64,000 nt of DNA from Verrucomicrobiota bacterium (GCA_019247695.1 JAFBAP010000117.1:37194-101193), one strand, 5' to 3'; shown: positions 28,936 through 38,697, counted from the first letter of the stretch. Notes: generated by a model not told the origin, from the sequence alone. Program-made: numbers and translations.

Positions 28936-30100
28936 CGCAAACCGCCAAACCCTTGGGCAGTTAGGCGGGAGCATTGTCGCCGTCGCCGCCCTTGCGGCAC
29001 TGATCGTCGGGTTTGTGGTTAATCCGAGGCAGGCCTATCCCTCCTACCTGATCGGGTTCCTGTTCTGGCTGGGGCTGACGCTGGGCGGCCTGCCGGTGCT
29101 CATGCTGCATCATCTGGTCGGCGGCAAATGGGGTTTTACCCTCCGCCCGGTTTTCAGTGCCGCGCTGGCGACCCTGCCCCTCATGACGGCGTTAGTGTTG
29201 CCGCTCTTCTTCGGCCTGAAACACCTTTATCCCTGGGCCGGGCTGCCGGCCGAACATGCGGCCCACGTGCTTCACCAGCGCGCCATCTACCTGAACACCC
29301 CGGCGTTGATCATCCGGACCATCGTGTACTATGCCGTTTGGCTGGGGTTAGCCTGGCTGCTGGTCTGGCGTCCCGTTCCGGCCGGCGCTCAACCCTCAAA
29401 AATCCGGGCCAGGCTGCAGCTGATCAGCGGAATCGGGCTCGTGGTCTTTTGCGTGCTCACGTCGTTTACGGTTATCGACTTGCTGATGGCAGTCGAACCG
29501 GCGTGGTATTCCAGCATTTTTCCCGGGATCGTGTTGGACGGCCAGGTGCTGTGCGCGCTGGCGCTGGCCCTCCTGCTCAGTCTGCCTCGGTCCAAGGCCG
29601 GCCGCGACCGTCTCGATGAGGAGCAGCTCAACCATATTTCGACCCTGCTCTTCGCGTTCATCCTGCTGTGGGCTTACTTCAGCGTTTCCCAATTGATCAT
29701 CATTTATGCCGGTGACTTGCCGCATGAGATCAGCTGGTACCTGCACCGGACACGAGGAAGCTGGCTCTGGGTGGCGTGGGTCGTGGCCGTCGTGCAGTTT
29801 GCGCTTCCCTTCCTCCTGTTGCTGTTTCGAGGCATCAAGAAATCGCCTAAAATGCTGCTCCCGATCGCGGCGGGGCAACTGCTGATTCAGGTGATCGCAA
29901 TGTTCTGGTACACGGCTCCGGCCTACCGCCATGCGCTGCGGGTGACGTGGACGGATGTTGCTGCGTTCGTGGGCATTGGGGCGGCCTGGGTGGTCGTGTT
30001 CGGCTATCGGTTAGCCCGCGAACCCCGGCTCGAGGCGCTAACGCCTGATCGAGGCGTAACCGGCCATAGTTCAGGGCTGATAACAGGAGGGAGGCGTTAG
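28922..30100 (+). CDS. actF: Alternative complex III, NrfD-like subunit ActF
   Basis: 392 residues from the GTG at 28922 (VAGTNANRQTLGQLGGS), with GGAGG five bases upstream inside the end of actE. About ten transmembrane helices; HHLVGGKWGFTLRPVFSAAL, FGLKHLYPWA, AVEPAWYSSIFPGIVL and YFSVSQLIIIYAGDLPHE are conserved in the family. Second quinone-type membrane subunit of the complex, paralogous to ActC but usually without the quinol site. Confidence 0.94.
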   Translation: MAGTNANRQTLGQLGGSIVAVAALAALIVGFVVNPRQAYPSYLIGFLFWLGLTLGGLPVLMLHHLVGGKWGFTLRPVFSAALATLPLMTALVLPLFFGLKHLYPWAGLPAEHAAHVLHQRAIYLNTPALIIRTIVYYAVWLGLAWLLVWRPVPAGAQPSKIRARLQLISGIGLVVFCVLTSFTVIDLLMAVEPAWYSSIFPGIVLDGQVLCALALALLLSLPRSKAGRDRLDEEQLNHISTLLFAFILLWAYFSVSQLIIIYAGDLPHEISWYLHRTRGSWLWVAWVVAVVQFALPFLLLLFRGIKKSPKMLLPIAAGQLLIQVIAMFWYTAPAYRHALRVTWTDVAAFVGIGAAWVVVFGYRLAREPRLEALTPDRGVTGHSSGLITGGRR

Positions 30101-30111
30101 ATCGGACCGAC

Positions 30112-30591
30112 ATGACTGCTCACACCGAAATCCGGCCAAGAGGAGGCCATGAGTCCTCCGGGATTCCCCTGAAGCCGCTGCTGTGGTTCGTGGCGGGCTT
30201 TATCGCCACGGCCGTGGTCATCCATTCGGCATTGGCCGGCTATGCCTCCCTGCTCGGCGCGCAACATAAGCACTTTGGCCGGGTCTATCAACTTCAGCCA
30301 ACCCAGGTCCCGGCGTACCCGGCGCCCGCCCTCCAGGTAAACCCGCGGATTGACCTTCAAACCTACCGGACCCGGGCAGACCACGATCTGAATAGTTATG
30401 GCTGGATCGATCAGGGACAAGGGGTTGCGAAAATCCCGATCGAACGGGCAATGGATCTGCTCCTGGCGCGCGGTTTACCGGTACGTCCGGCCGTCCAGGA
30501 TGGGCCGACCGAGTTGAATATGCAGGAGCAAAAAGCGGCTGCGGACAGCGCCGGGGCCGCGGAACAACCCCCGGGACGGAGGCGGCCGTGA
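30112..30591 (+). CDS. Unknown single-TM protein of the respiratory operon
   Basis: 159 residues. One transmembrane helix (PLLWFVAGFIATAVVIHSAL, about 21-40), then a periplasmic part with PAPALQVNPRIDLQTYR and DLNSYGWIDQGQGVAKIPIE. The stretch Y-G-W-(I/V)-D-...-G-(V/I)-A-(R/K)-I-P-I-(D/E)-x-A-M is a pattern I associate with a small membrane protein found next to alternative complex III genes in several phyla. Its placement between actF and the SCO gene suggests an assembly or accessory role for the complex III-oxidase supercomplex. No enzymatic motif. Confidence 0.8.
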   Translation: MTAHTEIRPRGGHESSGIPLKPLLWFVAGFIATAVVIHSALAGYASLLGAQHKHFGRVYQLQPTQVPAYPAPALQVNPRIDLQTYRTRADHDLNSYGWIDQGQGVAKIPIERAMDLLLARGLPVRPAVQDGPTELNMQEQKAAADSAGAAEQPPGRRRP

Positions 30592-31406
30592 ACGGGTGGA
30601 AAGAATGGCCGCTCATGATCGGCTGCGCCCTGCTGGTATCGGCCGTCCCGTCACCGGCTGCTGTACGATCAGCTGCAGACCTGACTCGCGGCATCGTTTA
30701 CGAGCAGCGTCTTACGCAGCAGGTATCGCCCGGGCTCAACTTTGTCGACGACCGGGGCCGACCGGTGAAGCTGGGCACCTATTTTCGCGGGCGTCCGGTT
30801 GTGCTGGCCATGGGTTATTACCGCTGCCCGATGTTGTGCGGGATCGGTATAAATGCCGCAGCGCGCACCCTGGAGGAATTTCCACCGCAATCCTCGGCCC
30901 GGGACTTCGAGTTCGTCTTTGTCAGCGTGGATCCGGCGGAGAACTATCTGGCGGCCGCCGAGAAGAAGAGCGAATACCTTCGCAAACTGGGATGGGAGCC
31001 GGCGGCCGAGCGTTCGCATTTTCTGACCGGCAGCGAGGCCGAGGCGGCGCGACTCGCCGATCAGATCGGGTTCCGCTACCGCTATGATCCGGAAGCGAAA
31101 CAGTACATTCACCCGAGCGGCCTGGTGGTCCTGTCGCCGCAAGGCAGGATTTCCTCCTACCTGTTGGGCATCGACTACCCCGCGGCTGAGTTTGAGCGTG
31201 CGTTGGGTAATGCGCGTCGCGGGCAACCGGGTATAGCCGGCCGGATCATCTCCATTCTCTGCTTTTCACAGAGCCCGGCGCCCGGCACCGTTGCCTATTG
31301 GGTACAGATCGCCCTTCGATGCGGCGCCGTTCTCACCCTGGGCGGATTGGTTCTACTGGTTCGCTTTAAACACCGGAGTCCGGATCGGACGTATTCGGGC
31401 GCATGA
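30588..31406 (+). CDS. SCO1/SenC-family copper chaperone for cytochrome oxidase
   Basis: 272 residues from the GTG at 30588, overlapping the previous stop as GTGA. A signal sequence (GCALLVSAVPSPAAVRSAA) leads into a thioredoxin fold with the copper site CPMLC (GYYRCPMLCGIGINAAAR), the VSVDPAE strand and the third ligand His in QYIHPSGLVVLSP. A C-terminal membrane helix (LRCGAVLTLGGLVLLVRF) anchors it. SCO proteins insert copper into the CuA centre of subunit II, whose gene follows immediately with a four-base overlap. Confidence 0.94.
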   Translation: MNGWKEWPLMIGCALLVSAVPSPAAVRSAADLTRGIVYEQRLTQQVSPGLNFVDDRGRPVKLGTYFRGRPVVLAMGYYRCPMLCGIGINAAARTLEEFPPQSSARDFEFVFVSVDPAENYLAAAEKKSEYLRKLGWEPAAERSHFLTGSEAEAARLADQIGFRYRYDPEAKQYIHPSGLVVLSPQGRISSYLLGIDYPAAEFERALGNARRGQPGIAGRIISILCFSQSPAPGTVAYWVQIALRCGAVLTLGGLVLLVRFKHRSPDRTYSGA

Positions 31407-32386
31407 ACCACCTGCCGATCATCCTTGCGCAGTTTCAGTTCCTGCCGGACCAGGGTTCCGCCCTGGCCCGGCACGTTGACCGGCTCTTTTGGACGCTGAC
31501 CGGCGTTTGCGGCACCATCCTGTTTGCGATTGCCGCCGTCATCATTTACTACCTGGCCAAGTACCGCCGCTCCAACCTCAACGTCGACCGGACCCTCGGG
31601 AATAAGTCGACGCTGCCCGCCGAAACCACGTGGACCTTGATCCCGTTGGTCATCTTCATCGGGATGTTCGCCTGGGGCGCCAAGATCTACTTCCACAAAA
31701 ACCAGGTGCCGAGGGACGCAATTGAAATCGAAGTCGTCGGCAAACAATGGATGTGGAAAATCCAACACCCCGAAGGTAAGAAGGAGATCAACGAGTTACA
31801 TGTGCCCCTGGGTAAAACGATCAAGTTGGTTATGATCTCCCAGGATGTGATTCACGATTTCGGTTTGCCCGCTTTCCGGGTGAAGGAGGACGTGCTGCCG
31901 GGGCGCTACACCATGGAATGGTTCACGGCGACCAAAACGGGCGTGTTCCGCATTTTTTGCAACCAGTACTGCGGGACGGATCACGCCAACATGATCGGGC
32001 AGGTCTATGTCATGGAGCCGCAGGCCTACGCAGCCTGGTTGCGCGACGGCATGAATCCTACGCCGATCGTAAAGGCAGGCGGGGAGCTGTACCGGTCACT
32101 GGGCTGCAGCGGATGCCACGAATCAAACGGTGTGGTCCGGGCGCCGCCCCTGCACGGCTTGTATGGACATCCGGTCCCGTTGCAGGATGGCCGGATCGTG
32201 GTCGCCGACGAACGTTACCTCCGGGACTCAATTTTGATGCCGAATTACGAGATCGTCGCCGGTTACGACCCGGTCATGCCCAGCTTTGCCGGGCGGTTGT
32301 CCGAGGACCAGATTTACCAGTTGATTGCCTATGTCAAAAGCCTCGCCGCGAACGAACCGGCGAGCGCCAGCGTCTCGGCACCCTAG
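31403..32386 (+). CDS. coxB: Cytochrome c oxidase subunit II with fused cytochrome c domain (caa3 type)
   Basis: 327 residues. Two N-terminal membrane helices ([20 protein letters not shown] and [18 protein letters not shown]), the cupredoxin domain with CuA ligands in [11 protein letters not shown] and [17 protein letters not shown] (CxxxC near residue 186), and a fused C-terminal cytochrome c with CSGCH near residue 235 and a distal Met in [13 protein letters not shown]. The fused heme domain makes this a caa3-type oxidase that takes electrons directly from alternative complex III. Confidence 0.96.
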   Translation: MNHLPIILAQFQFLPDQGSALARHVDRLFWTLTGVCGTILFAIAAVIIYYLAKYRRSNLNVDRTLGNKSTLPAETTWTLIPLVIFIGMFAWGAKIYFHKNQVPRDAIEIEVVGKQWMWKIQHPEGKKEINELHVPLGKTIKLVMISQDVIHDFGLPAFRVKEDVLPGRYTMEWFTATKTGVFRIFCNQYCGTDHANMIGQVYVMEPQAYAAWLRDGMNPTPIVKAGGELYRSLGCSGCHESNGVVRAPPLHGLYGHPVPLQDGRIVVADERYLRDSILMPNYEIVAGYDPVMPSFAGRLSEDQIYQLIAYVKSLAANEPASASVSAP

Positions 32387-32403
32387 CCCGGAGTCATGAT
32401 GTT

Positions 32404-34053
32404 ATGAGCCTTGCCTTCCAAGCCGTCGAGATTGATCCCCGAAGAGCCCCGGAGAATTACCTTTCCAAACGAGGTATTTTTTCCTGGCTGTTCACCACCG
32501 ACCACAAACGCATCGGGATCCTGTACCTGATATCCATCATTGGCTTTTTCTTCATTGGCGCCGTGGCGGCCTTGATCATGCGGCTGAACCTGCTGACGCC
32601 CCGCGGCGACCTGGTGCAAGCGGAAATGTACAACCGTCTATTCACCTTGCATGGCGTGCTGATGGTGTGGTTCTTCCTGATCCCGTCGATTCCGAACGTG
32701 CTCGGCAATTTCATCCTGCCGATCCTGATCGGTGCGCGGGACCTGGCGTTTCCGAAGCTCAATCTGCTGAGTTGGTACGTTTTTATGCTCGGCGGCGCCT
32801 TCGTGCTTTATGCGGTGCTGATCGGCGGTGCCGACACCGGCTGGACGTTTTACACCCCCTACAGCTCGACGTACGCCAACTCGCACGTCGTGTTGATGGC
32901 CACCGGCGTCTTCGTTTCCGGGTTTTCCTCCATCCTCACCGGGTTGAATTTCATCGTTACCACCCACACGATGCGCGCACCCGGGGTCACCTGGTTCAAG
33001 CTTCGCCTGTTTGTGTGGTCCAACTACGCCACCAGCGTCATCATGGTGCTTGCCACCCCCGTTCTGGCGATCACGCTCCTGCTGCTTTCGATCGAACGAA
33101 TCTGGAAGGTCGGCGTGTTCAACCCGGCGCTCGGTGGTGATCCGGTGTTGTTCCAGCACCTGTTCTGGTTTTACTCGCATCCGGCCGTCTACATCATGAT
33201 CTTGCCCGGCATGGGGGTGGTGAGCGAGTTGGTCGCCGCGTATTCGCGGAAGCGTATCTTCGGCTATACCTTCGTGGCATTCGCAAGTATCGCAATCGCC
33301 GTGATCGGCTTTCTGGTCTGGGGACACCACATGTTCGTGGCCGGCCAATCGACTTACGGTGCCATGGTCTTCTCCTTCCTGAGTTATCTGGTGGCGGTTC
33401 CTTCGGCCATCAAGGTCTTTAACTGGACGGCAACCCTCCGGAAGGGCAACATCCGCCTGGACACACCGATGCTCTACGCCATCGGGTTCATCGGGCTTTT
33501 CGCGGCCGGCGGCATGACGGGGTTGTTCCTGGCCGCCCTCGGCGTCGACATGCACGTGCACGACACCTACTTTGTCATCGCGCATTTCCACTACATTATG
33601 GTCGGAGGCATGGTCCTGGCCTTCATGGGCGGCCTGCATTACTGGTGGCCGAAAATCAGCGGACGGCTGTACCCGGAGTTTATCGCCAAGATGGCCGCCA
33701 TCGTGACGTTTCTCGGGTTCAACCTGACCTTTTTCCCGCAGTACGTGCTGGGGTACCTGGGAATGCCGCGCAGGTACCACGCCTATCCGGAGCAATTTCA
33801 GGTCTTCCACGTGCTTTCCACCGCAGGCGCAACCATCCTGGGGGTGGGCTACGCTTTACCCTTCTTCTATCTTCTTTGGTCCTGCCGGTACGGGCGCCCT
33901 GCCGGGCCAAACCCCTGGAAGGCAAAAGGTTTTGAGTGGGAAATCCCTTCACCGCCGCCCACTCACAATTTTGAGGTAACTCCGGTGCAGACGGAGCCGC
34001 CGTACAACTATAACCCGGCCGAGCCGGATCCGATCGAGGCGAGGGGCGAATGA
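32404..34053 (+). CDS. coxA: Cytochrome c oxidase subunit I (caa3 type)
   Basis: 549 residues from the ATG at 32404, 17 bases after coxB; the longer frame from 31918 is inside coxB. Twelve-helix heme-copper oxidase core: low-spin heme ligand in [20 protein letters not shown] (H of LHG), CuB ligands in [16 protein letters not shown] (with the HPAVY cross-link Tyr) and WGHHMFVAG, and heme a3/a ligands in [16 protein letters not shown]. Residue pattern is that of A-family oxidases. Reduces oxygen to water while pumping protons. Confidence 0.97.
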   Translation: MSLAFQAVEIDPRRAPENYLSKRGIFSWLFTTDHKRIGILYLISIIGFFFIGAVAALIMRLNLLTPRGDLVQAEMYNRLFTLHGVLMVWFFLIPSIPNVLGNFILPILIGARDLAFPKLNLLSWYVFMLGGAFVLYAVLIGGADTGWTFYTPYSSTYANSHVVLMATGVFVSGFSSILTGLNFIVTTHTMRAPGVTWFKLRLFVWSNYATSVIMVLATPVLAITLLLLSIERIWKVGVFNPALGGDPVLFQHLFWFYSHPAVYIMILPGMGVVSELVAAYSRKRIFGYTFVAFASIAIAVIGFLVWGHHMFVAGQSTYGAMVFSFLSYLVAVPSAIKVFNWTATLRKGNIRLDTPMLYAIGFIGLFAAGGMTGLFLAALGVDMHVHDTYFVIAHFHYIMVGGMVLAFMGGLHYWWPKISGRLYPEFIAKMAAIVTFLGFNLTFFPQYVLGYLGMPRRYHAYPEQFQVFHVLSTAGATILGVGYALPFFYLLWSCRYGRPAGPNPWKAKGFEWEIPSPPPTHNFEVTPVQTEPPYNYNPAEPDPIEARGE

Positions 34054-34697
34054 GCGAGTCTCCGTCCATTGCCGTCCACGAGCAGTTCGACGACCTCGCG
34101 CAGCAACGCGAATCGGCGCACCTGGGAATGTGGATCTTTCTCGGCACCGAGCTGATGTTTTTCGGGGGCCTGTTCCTGGGATATACCGTCTACCGGATCA
34201 GCTACCCGCGAGCCTTTGCAGAAGCCGCCCATCACCTGGACCTGGTCATGGGTTCCCTCAATACTTACATCCTGTTGACCAGCAGCTTCCTGTACTCGCT
34301 CGCGATTTCGACGTATCGGGCCCGGCACCGGGGACCAACGTTGGTCCTGCTCGGGTTGGCCATGCTCCTCGGAATCATTTTCCTCGGGATCAAAGGCTCT
34401 GAATATTACGAAGACTGGGAACACGGGTTTTTGCCGGGACCGGCGTTCACTTATCAGGGGCCGGACCACGATCACGTCCTGCTCTTTTTTGTGTTGTACT
34501 TCATCGCCACGGGTTTGCATGCGCTGCACCTGCTGATCGGAATCTTTGTAACCCTCGTTCTCATCGGGCTCGTCGTGCGGAGCTGGTTCGTCAAAGATCG
34601 CGAGGTGGCGATCGAAGTATTCGGTCTCTACTGGCATTTTGTCGACTTTATCTGGATCTTTATCTTTCCGCTCTTCTATCTTCTGGGAGGACCATGA
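34050..34697 (+). CDS. coxC: Cytochrome c oxidase subunit III
   Basis: 215 residues, start overlapping the coxA stop as ATGA. Five helices with the family motif [20 protein letters not shown] and the final [23 protein letters not shown] pattern ([15 protein letters not shown]). [20 protein letters not shown] is the conserved fourth helix. Stabilises the proton-uptake path of subunit I. Stop overlaps coxD. Confidence 0.96.
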   Translation: MSESPSIAVHEQFDDLAQQRESAHLGMWIFLGTELMFFGGLFLGYTVYRISYPRAFAEAAHHLDLVMGSLNTYILLTSSFLYSLAISTYRARHRGPTLVLLGLAMLLGIIFLGIKGSEYYEDWEHGFLPGPAFTYQGPDHDHVLLFFVLYFIATGLHALHLLIGIFVTLVLIGLVVRSWFVKDREVAIEVFGLYWHFVDFIWIFIFPLFYLLGGP

Positions 34698-34975
34698 CGG
34701 AGAACGCACGTCCGGCTTCATTTCTGACCTTCATTTGTCTCGCCGCGCTTCTGGGCGTAAGCATCCTCGTTTCGCGCCTCCACCTCGGCCCGCTGCGCAT
34801 CGTGATCATTCTCCTGCTGGCGGCCGGGCAAGGGCTGCTCGTCCTGCTCAACTTCATGCGGGCACGGCTGAGCAGCCCGCTGATCTGGGCGGCGGCAGCT
34901 GCATCGTTTCTTTGGCTGGGCATCTTGTTCAGCCTGGCGCTGAGTGATTACCTGACCCGTCCCGTAACGTGGTAA
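34694..34975 (+). CDS. coxD: Cytochrome c oxidase subunit IV (prokaryotic, CtaF/CyoD-like)
   Basis: 93 residues with three hydrophobic helices (FLTFICLAALLGVSILV, IVIILLLAAGQGLLVLLNFM and WAAAAASFLWLGILFSLAL). The HLGPLRIVIILLLAAGQ stretch corresponds to the conserved KAxLVxxYFMHL-type second helix region of PF03626. Last gene of the operon, overlapping coxC by four bases, followed by a repeat mosaic. Confidence 0.85.
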   Translation: MTENARPASFLTFICLAALLGVSILVSRLHLGPLRIVIILLLAAGQGLLVLLNFMRARLSSPLIWAAAAASFLWLGILFSLALSDYLTRPVTW

Positions 34976-35964
34976 GGGCCGGGGCCGGTACCGTGTGAGC
35001 ACCAAGGGCCCGGTGATTGGGGTAAGATCTCGGGAGGGGGCCGTCTGGTCCATCGTTTACCGACTGAAAGACTGAGTCGTTGATCCCGGCACCATTTACA
35101 CCATTTCGACGGCCATGGAGGTAAAATGTTGTCTTCCTCCCCAGGCACCCTGCCGGAGTTAAACCTATTAAACCGTATAAACAGCCGAGGCCCAGCGGGC
35201 CGGGTGACGGTTTGATGGCCTGAAGGGCCAAAGGAACATAGCCCAGGGTTTCACCCCGGGGAGGGGTTTTTCCCCCCGAATTAGCCCTCCTAAGGCATCA
35301 CGCCTGTACGCCCTCCCTAACAAACACCCGCCCGCCGGGTTGGATTTGCTGAAGGGGCGGCAGAAGGCGTTGCTTACGGATTCTGCCGCCCCTTCAGGGC
35401 TCGATCGTGATTTTACGGTTATCCAGGGTAAACCCTGGGCTATGTTCTACCGGCCCGTCGGGCCTAAGACAAAGTTTTACCTCGATGGTCATCGAAATGG
35501 GATGATTGAGACTTAATCGATACGATCAGGGTCATTTTTCCTTGGAGTTTCCGATGATCACGTTTGTTAAAGCTCAATAAAGACCCCTTCCCGGGACTGA
35601 AGTACCTGCCTAACCTCAGCCGTCCCTCCGGGACGAAAGCACTACCCGGCCTGCCGCCCTTGACTAAATGGCAGTGGGGTAAACCCTGGGCCATGTTCCC
35701 TTGGCCCTTCGGGCCGTAAGGCGGTCAGGGCTCTCACGGTGCTGCCCGAAGGTTTGTCTGCTTTCGCCCCGCGGTTGCGTCTGAACGGCTTCAGAGCTTG
35801 CCTTGTCTCGCGATTTTAACTACTACTGGATAAGGTTCTATCTGCTCGCCCCGGGCGTGGTGCCTCCGGCGCCGGTGCCTTTTTTCAACCGGTAAAAAAT
35901 GGGTCTAACCCGAGGCAGCAGGTGAGGTACCCCGCAAACAATCACTCTGATCCCCCCTCCGCCC
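34976..35964. repeat. Intergenic repeat mosaic, copy B
   Basis: Non-coding gap between coxD and the lactate permease, filled with the modules of copy A in inverted order. These include CGACGGCCATGGAGGTAAAATG at about 35106 (first half), AAACCGTATAAAC (about 35168), AGCCCAGGGTTTCACCCCGGG (about 35240; 20 bases shown in part), the 17-bp-arm hairpin, CCAGGGTAAACCCTGG (about 35424), GACAAAGTTTTACCTCGATGG (about 35468), and CCGTCCCTCCGGGACGAAAGC (about 35620). The last 150 bases before the permease have no module and probably hold its promoter. Confidence 0.8.
35349..35397. repeat. 17-bp-arm hairpin module (copy B)
   Basis: Perfect arms at 35349-35365 and 35381-35397 with a 15-base loop, as in copy A1. 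The flanking GGCGGG/CCCGCC module lies on the left here instead of the right, showing that the unit is inverted relative to copies A1 and C. Confidence 0.85.
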
Positions 35965-37662
35965 ATGTGGTCACAAGTCTACGATCCGTTCGGGAACGCC
36001 TTCCTCTCAACCTTGGTTGCGGCGGTTCCGATCGTCGTGCTCCTTGGCGGAATCGGTTGGCTTCGACTCCAGGCTCACGTTGCCGCCGTCCTGGGCCTGC
36101 TCAGCTCGTTACTGGTGGCAACCCTGGCGTTTCATATGCCACCGGGGATGGCCGCGGCAGCCGCCGTGACCGGGGCTGCCTACGGACTCCTGCCAATCGG
36201 TTGGATCGTACTGAACGTCATCTTCCTGTATCAGCTAACGGTAGAGAACGGGTCTTTCAGCATCCTGCAGGAGAGCATCGCCTCCCTCACGCCTGATCGC
36301 CGCCTCCAGCTTGTTTTTATTGCCTTTAGTCTGGGCGCCTTCTTCGAAGGCGCCGCCGGCTTTGGAACGCCGGTTGCCGTGACCGGCGCGATGTTGATCG
36401 GCATCGGTTTCCGGCCATTGCAAGCCTCCGGTCTTTCGCTCATCGCCAATACCGCTCCCGTGGCGTATGGGGCCATCGGCACCCCGGTGATTGCGTTGAG
36501 CGCCGTAACCGGCCTCGATCTTCATGAACTCTCCGGAATGGTCGGCCGGCAGTTGCCGTTTTTTTCTGTGATCGTACCGTTCTGGCTGATCTGGTCATTC
36601 GCCGGCTTCCGCGGCATGCTCCAGGTCTGGCCCGCATTGCTCGTGGCCGGCGTCGCTTTTGCCGTCCCGCAATACCTGATTTCCAATTTTCACGGCCCGT
36701 GGCTAGTCGATGTCGTCGGCTCACTCAGTTCGTTGGCCGCCCTCGCCGTTTTTCTGAGGATCTGGCAACCCCGGGAGATCTGGCGGTCGCTCAGCCGCAC
36801 GGAAGAGCGCGCGCGACGGGCTCAACCCGGTACGGCGACGGTGCCTGCGCGAGTCGATGATCGTGCCATGTCGCGAGCGCATAACGGCCGCGCCCTGTCC
36901 TCACGCGAGGTCTTGAGGGCGTGGTCGCCGTGGGTCGTCCTCAGCGTTTTCGTCTTCCTTTGGGGTTTGCCGCAAATAAGGGCATTCCTGGACGGGCTCT
37001 GGTTACCCAAGATTCCGGTCCCGGGTTTGCATAACCTGGTGCAAAAGGTTCCGCCCGTGGTGCCGAAACCGGCGGCGGAAGCGGCGGTCTACAGTTTAAC
37101 GCTCCTGTCTGCGACGGGGACGGGCATTCTGGCTGCGGCATGCGCGGGCGGTATCGCCATGGGATATTCATTGCCACAACTGGCGGGCGCCTTTGGACGC
37201 ACCTGCGCGCGCGTGCGCTACTCGCTGCTGACGATCGTCTGCATGCTGGCCATCGGTTACGTCACCCGTTATTCCGGCACAGACGCAACCCTTGGCCTGG
37301 CGTTTGCCCGCGCCGGCGGTTTTTATCCCTTTTTCGGTGCCCTGCTGGGCTGGTTAGGCGTGGCGCTGACCGGATCCGATACCGCCTCAAACGTGCTGTT
37401 TGGCGGACTCCAGAAGATCACTGCCCAGCAGATTGGTCTTAGCCCGGTGCTGATGGCGGCGGCGAACAGCTCCGGCGGGGTGATGGGTAAGATGGTCGAT
37501 GCGCAGAGCATCGTCGTGGCGTCGACCGCCACGCAATGGTACGGTCACGAATCTGAAATTCTGCGGTACGTTTTCTTTCACAGCCTGGCCCTGGCGTCGC
37601 TTGTAGGGCTGCTGGTGGCGGCGCAGGCGCATCTATATCCGTTCACCCTCCTGGCACACTGA
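35965..37662 (+). CDS. lctP: L-lactate permease family transporter (LctP)
   Basis: 565 residues with 12-14 transmembrane helices. Family landmarks: FSLGAFFEGAAGFGTPVAVT, SGLSLIANTAPVAYGAIGTP, TGSDTASNVLFGGLQ and SPVLMAAANSSGGVMGKMVD (split at ANSSGGVMGKM), all of PF02652. It imports lactate or glycolate with protons. An in-membrane loop from about 275 to 310 is Arg-rich and variable. A GlcD/D-lactate dehydrogenase-like gene 9 kb away could oxidise the imported acid, but the two are not in an operon. No strong ribosome site precedes the ATG. Confidence 0.93.
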   Translation: MWSQVYDPFGNAFLSTLVAAVPIVVLLGGIGWLRLQAHVAAVLGLLSSLLVATLAFHMPPGMAAAAAVTGAAYGLLPIGWIVLNVIFLYQLTVENGSFSILQESIASLTPDRRLQLVFIAFSLGAFFEGAAGFGTPVAVTGAMLIGIGFRPLQASGLSLIANTAPVAYGAIGTPVIALSAVTGLDLHELSGMVGRQLPFFSVIVPFWLIWSFAGFRGMLQVWPALLVAGVAFAVPQYLISNFHGPWLVDVVGSLSSLAALAVFLRIWQPREIWRSLSRTEERARRAQPGTATVPARVDDRAMSRAHNGRALSSREVLRAWSPWVVLSVFVFLWGLPQIRAFLDGLWLPKIPVPGLHNLVQKVPPVVPKPAAEAAVYSLTLLSATGTGILAAACAGGIAMGYSLPQLAGAFGRTCARVRYSLLTIVCMLAIGYVTRYSGTDATLGLAFARAGGFYPFFGALLGWLGVALTGSDTASNVLFGGLQKITAQQIGLSPVLMAAANSSGGVMGKMVDAQSIVVASTATQWYGHESEILRYVFFHSLALASLVGLLVAAQAHLYPFTLLAH

Positions 37663-37707
37663 CCGCGTCCACCAGGGAGGGGAGGCCTCGCCCGGGTTGC
37701 GGCCGGA

Positions 37708-37914
37708 TCAGCGCTTCAGTGAGTGTAATCCCCAGGAGCAAATGGCTGAGAGCGCCACACAGGCGACCGTCAAGCCGACGCACTTCCAGTCCGGTCCAGC
37801 TGATACCTGCCAGGGATGCCAAAACGCCAGGCACAGGAAGAGCACCGCCACGAGCGCCAGCCCGCGAATCAGGTACAAGAGCAGCGTTTCAGGGCCCAGC
37901 GGTTCCTTTGCCAT
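37708..37914 (-). CDS. Small two-helix membrane protein
   Basis: 68 residues: MAKEPLGPETLLLYLIRG, then helix LALVAVLFLCLAFWHPW and helix VGLTVACVALSAICSWG, ending HSLKR. Good coding character and a GAGAG about ten bases before the ATG. It lies convergent with the lactate permease and divergent from the TonB-receptor locus. No family recognised. Confidence 0.5.
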   Translation of the reverse strand: MAKEPLGPETLLLYLIRGLALVAVLFLCLAFWHPWQVSAGPDWKCVGLTVACVALSAICSWGLHSLKR

Positions 37915-38081
37915 GCCGAAGACTCTCGCGGCAGGTCGTGCTCTGCAAGCGGATTGCTCCGCCCATCATCACTCAGCGCCGTGCCGGCCCCGCTCAGCGG
38001 CAGGTCCCCGACCGGATGCTGAGGTGATTGCGAAGTTCTCACCGCACGCTCACCCCGTAAGGGCAAGTGAAACAACCGATA

Positions 38082-38100
38082 AATGCAAATTACTTGCATT
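38082..38100. promoter_or_regulatory. Fur-family-like palindromic operator
   Basis: AATGCAAATTACTTGCATT is a perfect 7-5-7 inverted repeat in an otherwise GC-rich gap, of the TGCAA-N5-TTGCA type bound by several Fur/Mur/Zur regulators. It lies between the divergent small membrane protein (37914) and the His-rich protein/TonB-receptor genes, 244 bases before the ATG at 38344. A TATAAT at 38254-38259 could be the -10 of that transcript, though its -35 is poor. Regulator identity is inference. Confidence 0.5.
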
Positions 38101-38343
38101 AAGTGGTGCGGCAAGGTAACAGATCGGCTTGCATCCAACAGGCCCACCTCTTAGCCCTTGGGGCTCCAGGGTTGCTCCGTCAGGTCCGCCACAACGCCCT
38201 GAAAGCGGTTTACTCAGGCCGATGCCTACTGTAAATATCGCCAGGGCTGTGATTATAATGCGGCAACGCCGCCGGGCGGCCCCGTTTACCATAAAGGTAC
38301 TAACCAAATCGCGAACGTAACGCAGTAATTCTTGAGTTTGCGC

Positions 38344-38697
38344 ATGACAACGCCGCTAAGGAGCCCCCGCAACCGTTGCGCTTTGCGTGCCGGGACAGCC
38401 TCGGCGGTGCTCCTGGCGTTGTTTTGGGCCCTGACCCTGGCGGCTTCGCCCGACCTTCACGAACGCGTTCACCCCGACGCACACGACGAGGGGCACGATT
38501 GCGGGGCTATGCTCTTTCTGAGCGGCGCGGCCGGTCCAGCCCCCTTCGCCGTGATTTTCTCGCTCGATCCGCCTCGGCTGCCGCTCGTTCGCATGGTCGC
38601 TCTCCCCCGCTCGGTGGCGGGGGTGCTCCGTCCGAGCGACCGGGCCGTGCTCGAACATGGGCCGCCCGGGCCGTCGCGTCCCTCCCAAGTGCTCTAG
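38344..38697 (+). CDS. Small secreted His/Cys-containing hypothetical protein
   Basis: 117 residues from the ATG at 38344 (a TTG at 38332 is in frame). A signal-like segment (ASAVLLALFWALTLAAS) precedes HERVHPDAHDEGHDCGAM, a cluster of five His and one Cys suited to metal binding, then a Pro/Arg-rich tail. The HxxHxDAxxxxHDC layout resembles small periplasmic proteins found beside metal-linked TonB receptors, but I cannot name a family. It lies 300 bases upstream of the TonB receptor on the same strand and downstream of the Fur-like palindrome. Confidence 0.6.
   Translation: MTTPLRSPRNRCALRAGTASAVLLALFWALTLAASPDLHERVHPDAHDEGHDCGAMLFLSGAAGPAPFAVIFSLDPPRLPLVRMVALPRSVAGVLRPSDRAVLEHGPPGPSRPSQVL

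Noticed and set aside
31918..32403. N-terminal extension of the coxA frame
   Set aside because: Lies inside coxB in another frame; subunit I homologues begin near the ATG at 32404.
35464..35694. Short frames inside repeat mosaics (also at 2037-2446, 42202-42522, 48393-48728)
   Set aside because: They translate repeat modules, differ between copies and lack ribosome sites.
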